Assembly (NCBI RefSeq): GCF_900109745.1
Contig: NZ_FOAV01000002.1
Span: 1 to 64,000, forward strand
Reading direction: 5' to 3'
Origin: Roseateles sp. YR242
GTDB taxonomy: Bacteria; Pseudomonadota; Gammaproteobacteria; Burkholderiales; Burkholderiaceae_C
DNA length: 64,000 nucleotides
Shown: one piece after another, positions 8,931 to 15,656 of the stretch
Layout of the letters: each line of letters begins with the position of its first letter
How positions within the stretch are numbered: the first letter of the stretch is position 1
Translations under genes and position numbers: made by a program
Notes under the pieces: model-generated
What the model saw: the letters and a program-made list of their open reading frames with translations, nothing else
Databases searched by the model: none
Told to the model about the DNA's origin: nothing

Positions 8931-9670
8931 CGTGCGCCGGGCTCGGACCGCTCGGCCGAGCGGTCGGTTTCAAGCAGGTAGCCGAGCCCACGCAGGGTCC
9001 GGATGTTGAGGCCACTCTGGTTCAGCTTCTTGCGCAGGCGGTGGATATAGACCTCGATGGAGCCACTGCCGTCCGATTTTCCATCGGACTTGCCATCGGA
9101 CTTGGCGTCGGCCCCGCCCTCCCCGCCGCCGCCCCAGGCCGTCGTGATCTCTTCCTTGGTCACCACGTTGTCGCGGCGTGTGATGAGCAGCTCCAGCAGG
9201 CACCACTCCCGCTGTGTCAGGTCCAGCACCTCGCTGTTGAGCAACGCGCGGCGATTCGGTCGGTCCAGCACCAGCCCGGCCGATTCCGCGGGCTCCTGCG
9301 AGGCGGACTGCCCACGGCGCAGCAGCGCGTTCACCCGTGCCAGCAGCTCGGGAAAGTCGAATGGCTTGACCAGATAGTCGTCAGCACCCGCATTGAGCCC
9401 GTTCACCCGGTCATCCACGCGATCGCGCGCGGTCAGGATCAGCACCGGAATCCGGGCGCCCGCCTGGCGAGCCTGGCGCAGGACGTCCATGCCATCCACA
9501 TAGGGCAGGCCCAGGTCCAGGATGGCGACATCGAACGGCTGCTTCGTCAGCAGGTATTGCGCCACCGGACCATTCGGCGCGTGCTCGACCTCAAACCCCA
9601 CGCCCTGGAACTGCGAGACAAGGGCGTCGGTCAGCATGGGATCGTCTTCAGCGATCAGGAGTCTGGGCAT
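8927..9670 (-). CDS. OmpR/PhoB-family response regulator with a low-complexity insert
   Basis: 247-residue transcription regulator. The receiver domain (residues 1-120) has the acidic pair EDD, the phosphoacceptor in AILDLGLPYVDGMDV (Asp near 51), Thr in ILTARD and the Lys in VKPFDFPELLARV. A winged-helix domain follows (LVLDRPNRRALLNSEVLDLT to the end), with EVYIHRLRKKLNQ as the recognition helix and TLRGLGYLLE as the wing. Between helices 2 and 3 of the DNA-binding domain lies an unusual insert of about 23 residues, Gly-rich and then KSDG repeated three times, where relatives have a short turn. The ATG at 9670 is preferred over a longer frame to 9787. Partner of the downstream TctE-like kinase. 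Confidence 0.93.
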   Translation of the reverse strand: MPRLLIAEDDPMLTDALVSQFQGVGFEVEHAPNGPVAQYLLTKQPFDVAILDLGLPYVDGMDVLRQARQAGARIPVLILTARDRVDDRVNGLNAGADDYLVKPFDFPELLARVNALLRRGQSASQEPAESAGLVLDRPNRRALLNSEVLDLTQREWCLLELLITRRDNVVTKEEITTAWGGGGEGGADAKSDGKSDGKSDGSGSIEVYIHRLRKKLNQSGLNIRTLRGLGYLLETDRSAERSEPGAR

Positions 9671-10118
9671 GGTTCGGTGCGTTGGCCGTAGGCGGAAAGC
9701 CTCGAAGCGTAACTGATCGGTTCCTGGCGGCGGGCGGTGGCAGCCGGCCTCACCCGCTTGACCATCATCCGGTTTCACGGCCCGCAAGGGAACGCGAAGG
9801 GGTGCGTCATGCCCGCAAGGCCTTAAGAATCAGGTCGCTGCCGGTTCTTTACTTTTTAAGACAACGTTAATTCTTTAAGAGATTTTTAGCTAAATCAGAG
9901 GTCGCCCGCCGGGCAAGACCGACCTTGTGGCAGGGCTTTTAGTAGTAACCCTAGGTAATCTGCATTCAGATTGTTTTAAAGTTTCGTTCAAGTTGAGAGG
10001 GATCCAGTCCCCACCGAGGAGCCAAAACCGAGCATCGCCTGATGGCCCTGCCATGGCTCCGACGCGCCACTGTCCCTTTCAGGACGTTCCACGCCGCTCT
10101 CACGACAGGCCCTCGGAC
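9671..10118. other. divergent regulatory region between the response regulator and sugar importer genes
   Basis: About 450 bases with no credible gene. A markedly AT-rich block (about 9846-9900) carries TTAAGA three times in the area (near 9824, 9857 and 9877). A 16-base palindrome sits at 9957-9972. Both the leftward two-component operon and the rightward importer gene must start from here. No textbook -35/-10 pair with 17-bp spacing stands out. Confidence 0.5.
9957..9972. promoter_or_regulatory. operator-like palindrome upstream of the sugar importer
   Basis: AATCTG-CATT-CAGATT: perfect 6-bp arms around 4 bases, about 147 bp before the importer start in an AT-rich setting. It has the size and symmetry of a dimeric repressor site, but the cognate regulator is not identifiable here. 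Confidence 0.4.
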
Positions 10119-11366
10119 ATGAATGCTTCAACTCATCCTTCCCAGCAGCCACGCTTCGGCATGCCCCTGCTCACGGCTCTCTTCTTCGGCTGGGGTCTCA
10201 TCACCTCGCTGAACGATGTGCTGATTCCCCACCTCAAGGCCGTGTTCTCGCTGAACTACGTGCAGGCCATGCTGGTGCAGTTCTGCTTCTTCGGTGCGTA
10301 TTTCCTGGTGTCGCTGCCTGCGGGTGCGGCCGTGCGCCGCTGGGGTTACCAGCGCGGCATGGTGATCGGCCTGGTGATTGCGGCCATCGGTTGCGCGCTG
10401 TTCTACCCGGCCGCCACCTTCCAGACCTATGGCTGGTTCCTGGGAGCGCTGTTTGTCCTGGCCAGCGGTGTCACGCTGCTGCAAGTGGCCGCCAACCCGT
10501 ATGTGACCCTGCTGGGGCCGGAGGAGGAAGCGTCCCGCCGGCTCACCTGGACACAGGCCTTCAACTCCCTGGGCACCACCGTGGGCCCGTTGTTCGGCGC
10601 CGCGCTGATCCTGACGGCCGCCGAATCGGTGGCCGCGGACGCCCAGGCGGTGCGGGTCCCCTACCTCGGCCTGGCGGCCGCGCTGCTCGCCATCGCTGTG
10701 GTGCTGATGGTGGTTCGCCTGCCCAAGGTCGGCGAGACCCAGCGCGCCCAGACGGTTGACACCGCACCGCCGGCATGGCGTTACCGGCACCTGGTGCTGG
10801 GTGTGGTGGCCATCTTTGTCTACGTGGGTGCGGAAGTGTCCATCGGCAGCTTCCTGGTGAGCGTGATGAGCTCGCCCGATGTGGCGGGCCTGTCCGGCAG
10901 CGATGCCGGCCACATGCTGGCCTTGTACTGGGGCGGCGCCATGGTGGGGCGCTTCCTGGGCGCCTGGGCCATGAAGCGCATCTCCGCCGCACGCCTCATG
11001 ACCGGTTGCGCTGTGGGTGCAGTGGTGCTGCTGACCGTGGCCATGCTGGCTGGGGGCCACGTGACGATGTGGGCGCTGCTGGCCATCGGCCTGTGTAACG
11101 CCATCATGTTCCCCACGATCTTCTCCCTGGCGCTGGAGCGCCTGGGCTCGCGGACCGAACAAGGTTCCGGGCTGCTGTGCATGGCCATCGTGGGCGGTGC
11201 GCTGGTGCCGCTGGTGCAAGGTGCCCTGGCGGACTCACATGGCCTGATGCCCTCCTTCGTGGTGCCGCTGGTCTGCTACATCTACATCACCTATTACGCA
11301 GCCCGTGGCCACCGCGTCGCGGTGATCGAGCCCGCCACCCGGGCAACGGCGGCGGTCCGCACCTGA
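10119..11366 (+). CDS. FucP/GluP-type MFS sugar transporter
   Basis: 415-residue inner-membrane major facilitator with about 12 hydrophobic segments. FFGWGLITSLNDVLIPHLK near the N-terminus and QVAANPYVTLLGPEEEASRRLTW are signatures of the fucose/glucose/galactose:H+ symporter group (FucP, GluP). Here Asn-rich NDVLIPHLK and the QxxxNPY motif line the sugar path by family knowledge. The substrate among fucose, glucose, galactose or others cannot be read from the sequence. The ATG at 10119 is chosen because the preceding 64 codons of open frame show no membrane or family sequence. It stands alone and is divergent from the two-component operon, which might regulate it. Confidence 0.9.
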   Translation: MNASTHPSQQPRFGMPLLTALFFGWGLITSLNDVLIPHLKAVFSLNYVQAMLVQFCFFGAYFLVSLPAGAAVRRWGYQRGMVIGLVIAAIGCALFYPAATFQTYGWFLGALFVLASGVTLLQVAANPYVTLLGPEEEASRRLTWTQAFNSLGTTVGPLFGAALILTAAESVAADAQAVRVPYLGLAAALLAIAVVLMVVRLPKVGETQRAQTVDTAPPAWRYRHLVLGVVAIFVYVGAEVSIGSFLVSVMSSPDVAGLSGSDAGHMLALYWGGAMVGRFLGAWAMKRISAARLMTGCAVGAVVLLTVAMLAGGHVTMWALLAIGLCNAIMFPTIFSLALERLGSRTEQGSGLLCMAIVGGALVPLVQGALADSHGLMPSFVVPLVCYIYITYYAARGHRVAVIEPATRATAAVRT

Positions 11367-11374
11367 TGTTCTTC

Positions 11375-11394
11375 GGGCCGCCGGGAGGCGGCCC
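11375..11394 (+). terminator. GC-rich stem-loop after the sugar importer
   Basis: GGGCCGCC-GGGA-GGCGGCCC, a perfect 8-bp stem starting 9 bases after the importer's stop codon. No T tract follows, so it may slow or protect the transcript end instead of acting as a classical terminator. Confidence 0.5.
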
Positions 11395-11414
11395 GCCAGC
11401 GACGCCTGGTCGTC

Positions 11415-11477
11415 GTCGGCATCGTCGGCATCGTCGGCATCGTCGGCATCGTCGGCATCGTCGGCATCGTCGGCGTC
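11415..11477. repeat. 9-bp tandem repeat (GTCGGCATC)n
   Basis: Six perfect copies of GTCGGCATC from 11415 to 11468 and a seventh with one change (GTCGGCGTC) to 11477. It lies in non-coding DNA between the importer and the diguanylate cyclase. The unit is a multiple of three, but no real gene runs through it. It is prone to slippage and so likely to vary in copy number between strains. Confidence 0.9.
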
Positions 11478-11672
11478 ACCACGGTCTTCTTTCGTCCGCC
11501 TCCACGCCTGGCTGCTGCGGACGCAAGACAGGCCAACAAGATTTCTGCACGTGCTCCCCGGATCAGGGTACGCCTGGGGTCATTTCGAGACATTTGCCCC
11601 GGCCGGACCTGTCGCATCCCTGCGCCATGGGGCCGGCGAGCATTGACGGCCTACGCTTCTGGCCCAATGCTT

Positions 11673-11742
11673 GGGGCACCTCTGCATAACCCCCGTGGCA
11701 GGCATCGCCGCTGGACGGACGAGGGTTATGCAGAGGGCCCCC
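11673..11742. repeat. 70-bp element with long terminal inverted repeats
   Basis: The left arm GGGGCACCTCTGCATAACCC (11673-11692) matches the complement of the right arm (11723-11742) with the inner 14 bp perfect and one mismatch outside, around a 30-bp centre. A related half-motif CCTCTACATAAC occurs at 717-728. The form suggests a miniature transposon-like element or a remnant pair of insertion-sequence ends. A large RNA or cruciform hairpin upstream of the diguanylate cyclase is the alternative. The remainder of 11367-11766 shows nothing else. Confidence 0.65.
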
Positions 11743-11766
11743 ATCGGGCCGCGTTAGGAGCGCGCC

Positions 11767-13437
11767 TTGTTCGACCGCGAACTGGCACAAGCACATCACC
11801 TGAGCCGTCACGGCGCCTATGGCGCGGCCACCCAGGCGCTGGAGCGCGCGCTTGCTGCTGCCGTGAACGACCCGCAGCGGGTGGTGGCGCTGACCGCACT
11901 GGCGCACATCCTGCCGCGCCACGGTGATTTGCAAGCCGCCCTGCGCCGCGCCAGCGAAGCCGTGGCGCTGGCACGCCAGACCCCCGGCGAGGGCTTCGAC
12001 GCGAGGCTGGCCGAGGCGCTCACCGAACTCTGCTTCATCTATTCGCAGTTCCTCATGGGCCGCGACGCCTTGCAGACCGGCTGGCAGGCCCTGGCCGCCG
12101 CCCGTCTCGCCAGCGACCCGGTGCGGGAAGCATGGGCCCTGAACCGGCTGGCCGTCGCGTATGCCGTTATGGACCAGACCGATCAGGCCTGCCAGGACAC
12201 GATGCAGGCCCTGGAAATCGCCCAGGCCCGACCCGACGACGACCCCGAGCTGCTGCTCTCCTGCCTCAACAACCTGGCCCACTTCTGGCTGCAGGCCCAT
12301 GCGGAGGCCATCCGCAATGGCGACCGCCATGCCGCCACGGAAGCCCTGTCGCAGGCCGGGCCGTATGCCGACCGGGCCGCCACGCTGGTGCGGGAGGAGC
12401 CCAACACCTTCATCATCGTGGTGACCTTGTCCAATCAGGTGGAGCAACTGCTGGGCAGCGGCGCCACTGAACGGGCCCTGGCGCTGGTCAATGAATACGA
12501 TGCCCTGGCCCGGCAGCATGGTTATGCCGGCATGGAACTGCAGGCCCGGGCCCAACGTGCACTGCTGGGGCTGCGCGGGGGGCCCACGCAGGTGGAGGCG
12601 GCGGTGGCGGACATCCAGGCGCTGCTGTCCGACGACGGCCCATCCCCGCTGGCGGCCCGGCTGCGCCGGCAACTCTCGCTCGCGCTGTACAAGGCCTGCA
12701 AGGCGCGCGGTGATTACGCACGTGCGCTGGCGGCGCATGAACAGCTCTCGGATCTGGAGCGGCAGTCCGCTCGCAATGCCATGGCGCTGCAAACCGAGGC
12801 CATGCTGATCCGCCAGGAGTTTGAACACGCACAGGCGCGCGCCGAACATGCGCTGCAGGACGCCCGCCGTGAGCGCCAGCGCGCAGAGCAGGCCGAGCAG
12901 GAGCAGCACAAGCTCAAGCGCCAGGCCGCCGAACTGGGCCGCATGGCTCATGAGGACGCGCTGACCGCGCTGAACAATCGCCGCCACGCCGAGTTCGCCT
13001 TGCCACTGCTCCTGGAGCGGGCTCGGCAGGAGCGCAAGCCCATCGCGTTGGGACTGCTGGATGTGGACCATTTCAAGCGCGTCAACGACACGCTGGGGCA
13101 CGGCGTGGGGGATTTGGTGCTGCAGCAGGTGGCCGTGTGCCTGCGCAAGCAGCTGCGCAGCGCCGACCTGCTGGCGCGGGTGGGCGGCGAGGAATTCATG
13201 CTGGTGTTCGTGGGCGTGAAGCCCGCCAAGGCGCAGGAGATCTGCGAGCGGTTGCGCAATGCCATTGCCACCCATACGTGGAAGGAGCTGGCGCCAGGGC
13301 TCGCGGTGACGGTGAGCATCGGCCTGAGCGCGGGGGAGCCGCCAGAGCGGCCGCATCAGTTGGTGGAGGCGGCGGACCAGGCGCTGTATGCCGCCAAGCA
13401 CGCGGGCCGCAACCGGGTGCATCTCATGGGTTACTGA
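11767..13437 (+). CDS. TPR-repeat diguanylate cyclase (GGDEF domain)
   Basis: 556-residue cytosolic protein. Residues ~1-370 are helical TPR-like repeats, ending in a coiled coil rich in Arg/Glu/Gln (~345-395). The C-terminal GGDEF domain makes cyclic di-GMP from two GTP. The active-site loop is GGEEF (residues 473-477), a functional variant. The product-inhibition site RSAD (464-467) sits exactly five residues before it, so feedback control is likely intact. DVDHFKRVNDTLGH gives the Mg/GTP contacts. No transmembrane segment is seen, so signals probably come through the TPR part. The start is TTG at 11767, preceded by TAGGAG, whose TAG closes the frame upstream, so no longer form exists. Convergent with the chemoreceptor gene 7 bp away. 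Confidence 0.9.
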   Translation: MFDRELAQAHHLSRHGAYGAATQALERALAAAVNDPQRVVALTALAHILPRHGDLQAALRRASEAVALARQTPGEGFDARLAEALTELCFIYSQFLMGRDALQTGWQALAAARLASDPVREAWALNRLAVAYAVMDQTDQACQDTMQALEIAQARPDDDPELLLSCLNNLAHFWLQAHAEAIRNGDRHAATEALSQAGPYADRAATLVREEPNTFIIVVTLSNQVEQLLGSGATERALALVNEYDALARQHGYAGMELQARAQRALLGLRGGPTQVEAAVADIQALLSDDGPSPLAARLRRQLSLALYKACKARGDYARALAAHEQLSDLERQSARNAMALQTEAMLIRQEFEHAQARAEHALQDARRERQRAEQAEQEQHKLKRQAAELGRMAHEDALTALNNRRHAEFALPLLLERARQERKPIALGLLDVDHFKRVNDTLGHGVGDLVLQQVAVCLRKQLRSADLLARVGGEEFMLVFVGVKPAKAQEICERLRNAIATHTWKELAPGLAVTVSIGLSAGEPPERPHQLVEAADQALYAAKHAGRNRVHLMGY

Positions 13438-13444
13438 GCCGGCC

Positions 13445-15001
13445 TCACGTCAGGCGGAAGACCGCGACGGACTGCGACAGCGCGTCCGCCTGATGCTGCA
13501 GGCTCTGCGCCGCCGCTGCGGACTCTTCCACCAGCGCAGCGTTCTGCTGCGTCATCTGGTCCAGCTGGGAGATGGCGGAGCCGATCTGGTGGATGCCGTT
13601 GCTCTGTTCCGTGGTGGCGTGGCTGATCTCAGCCACGATGCGTGAGACACGGCCGATGGAATCGGAGATCTCCCTCATCGTCCCGCCCGCACGCTCCACC
13701 AGTGCCGAACCGCTGGATACCGCCTCGCCGCTACCCTGGATCAATTGCTTGATCTCCTTGGCCGCCTCCGCGCTGCGCTTGGCCAGCATGCGCACCTCGG
13801 CGGCCACGACGGCAAAGCCGCGCCCCTGCTCACCCGCGCGCGCCGCTTCCACTGCCGCGTTGAGGGCCAGGATATTGGTCTGGAAGGCGATGCCGTCAAT
13901 GGTGCCGATGATGTCGGCGATGCGGTTGGAAGAATCGCTGATGCGGCCCATGGTCTGCACCACGTCGCCCACCACGGCCACCCCGCGCTCGGCCACGCGT
14001 GCTGCCTCGGAGGCCAGCGCATTGGCCTGGCGCGCCGAGTCGGCGTTCTGCTGCACGCTGACGGTGAGTTCCTCCATGGCGGAGGCGGTCTCCTCCAGAT
14101 TGGAGGCGGTCTGTTCGGTGCGGTTGCTGAGGTCCTGCGCGCCTGCGGCCACTTCGCGAGAGGCGGTGGCAATGCTGTCGGTGGCGCTGCGCACGCCGGT
14201 CACCACCTCGCGAATGGAAGACTGCATGCCCTGCACGCCGCGCATCATCGCGGCGGTCTCATCATCGCCCTGCACCACCAGGTGCTCGCTGAGGTCCTGC
14301 TTGGCGATGCGTTCGGTGGTGTGCACGGCCTGGGACAGCGGCGAGAGGATGGAGCTGATGTTGAAGAAGGTGAAAGCGCCGATGCCCAAGGCGCCCAGCA
14401 GCATGACGGCCATCAGTGCCAGCCGCACGCGGCGCTCTTCGGTGTTGATGCGCTCCACCTCTGCTGCACCGCGCTGCAGGATCGCCTGCGTCATCTTGGA
14501 GAGTTGCTCATCCATCTCCCGCACGGGCCCCTTGATGGGCTCGGCGGCGCGATTGGCTTCTGCAGAATCGGTGAAGTCGTCGTTGAGGATGCGCGCGACG
14601 ACGCCTTCCAGCCCCGACTTGTAGCGGGCCAGGCTGTCCTTCATGGCCGGTGGCATCGACTTGATGCGGGGATCGATGTCGAGCGCGGCAATCCCGTCCA
14701 GGCCCTTGACGGTGCGGTCATAGGCGGAGAGCCATTCCTGCTGGTAACGCTTCACCGCCTGCTGCTCACCCATGTTGATGAGCATGTCCTTCTCATAGCG
14801 CCGCAGGTTGCCCACGCCGGCGCGGACATCGGAGAGCTCTGCGAGGGATTCCACGTCCTGGCTGACGTAGCGCTGAAAGTCTTTCTTGGTGCTGGCCATG
14901 GCCCATAGACCGTCGCCGCCAATCAACAGGAGTGTCAGCACCGACAACAGACCCAACGCCATCAGGCGTACCCGGATGGTGTAGCTACGCAAGGACCACA
15001 T
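13445..15001 (-). CDS. methyl-accepting chemotaxis protein
   Basis: 518-residue transmembrane chemoreceptor of the Tsr/Tar class. The first membrane helix spans ~residues 10-32 ([17 protein letters not shown]). A four-helix-bundle periplasmic sensor follows to about residue 190, including [19 protein letters not shown]. The second helix (~191-213) leads to a HAMP domain and a long cytoplasmic hairpin whose tip reads [20 protein letters not shown], the CheA/CheW contact. Gln/Glu-rich heptads around [20 protein letters not shown] are candidate methylation sites. There is no C-terminal CheR-tethering pentapeptide; it ends at SVAVFRLT. The ligand is unknown. The adjoining diguanylate cyclase gene is convergent, so any functional link is only suggestive. 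Confidence 0.94.
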   Translation of the reverse strand: MWSLRSYTIRVRLMALGLLSVLTLLLIGGDGLWAMASTKKDFQRYVSQDVESLAELSDVRAGVGNLRRYEKDMLINMGEQQAVKRYQQEWLSAYDRTVKGLDGIAALDIDPRIKSMPPAMKDSLARYKSGLEGVVARILNDDFTDSAEANRAAEPIKGPVREMDEQLSKMTQAILQRGAAEVERINTEERRVRLALMAVMLLGALGIGAFTFFNISSILSPLSQAVHTTERIAKQDLSEHLVVQGDDETAAMMRGVQGMQSSIREVVTGVRSATDSIATASREVAAGAQDLSNRTEQTASNLEETASAMEELTVSVQQNADSARQANALASEAARVAERGVAVVGDVVQTMGRISDSSNRIADIIGTIDGIAFQTNILALNAAVEAARAGEQGRGFAVVAAEVRMLAKRSAEAAKEIKQLIQGSGEAVSSGSALVERAGGTMREISDSIGRVSRIVAEISHATTEQSNGIHQIGSAISQLDQMTQQNAALVEESAAAAQSLQHQADALSQSVAVFRLT

Positions 15002-15243
15002 GGCTTCCCCAACGACTCGTTGACCGCTGGGTCAGCCTAGCAAACAGAGCGCCTGCGCGGAACCCTGGGGAGAGAGGGGGGGAGGGAAAAGTGGCGCTGT
15101 GGTCGGAAGCGGACTGTGTGCTAACCAAATTTTATATTTATGACAATGACTGGTCCGGAGGGAAAGTGCGGGCGGGAGTCAGCAGCCACCCATTGAATTC
15201 CAGATAGTTCATCTGGACACGCAGGAGATAGGGCGTCTCACCT

Positions 15244-15654
15244 TTACGGAACAAGCACATGCCCAATAACTGTGTAGTCATTGAGCAAATACAGAACATC
15301 CCCTGGCTCCAGCCGCCCCTTAATTGAAACTTTCACCCGCCGGCGGCATTCGCATCCGGATGCAGATTTCCCTGGCTCGCGACCCAAAACCAGGGTAGCT
15401 TTTTGGTCGAGGGTGATCGTAAGAAATGGCCTCGGCCGCTCTAGCCCACACTCAAGATCAGCAACAGCGACCACGCTGTAGCCGTCATCCGCCTTCTTGA
15501 TTGCCAGGGTTTCGGTCGCTTCTGTGTTAGTACATGCCTCAGACTCAGTAACTACTAGTCCGGTTTCCAATGTGCTAGCTGGCTGATCGGTGCTGGCTTT
15601 GGAACATGCCGTCACAAGAATCACTGCCCACAACAAGAATAAAGATAACCTCAT
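15244..15654 (-). CDS. small lipoprotein downstream of an RHS toxin-like gene (possible immunity protein)
   Basis: 136-residue protein with a signal peptide ending in a lipobox (ILVTAC, Cys near residue 17), so probably membrane-anchored. The mature part holds about 115 residues with Cys pairs (CECRRR) and no family I recognise. The ATG at 15654 lies 3 bases after the RHS stop codon, so the two genes are translated together. Base composition is visibly poorer in GC than the flanks and matches the 3' end of the RHS gene. By position, like the immunity gene that usually follows an RHS toxin tip, it could protect the cell, but this is inference. A TTG at 15660 is a possible alternative start. 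Confidence 0.7.
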   Translation of the reverse strand: MRLSLFLLWAVILVTACSKASTDQPASTLETGLVVTESEACTNTEATETLAIKKADDGYSVVAVADLECGLERPRPFLTITLDQKATLVLGREPGKSASGCECRRRVKVSIKGRLEPGDVLYLLNDYTVIGHVLVP

Positions 15655-15656
15655 AC

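Noticed and set aside
11294-11617. Minus-strand frame with repeated Met-Pro-Thr
   Set aside because: It only translates the 9-bp microsatellite. No ribosome site or conserved sequence surrounds it.
11563-13422. 619-residue open frame on the minus strand over the diguanylate cyclase
   Set aside because: His/Gln-rich antisense translation of a high-GC gene. The plus-strand frame has full GGDEF and I-site motifs.
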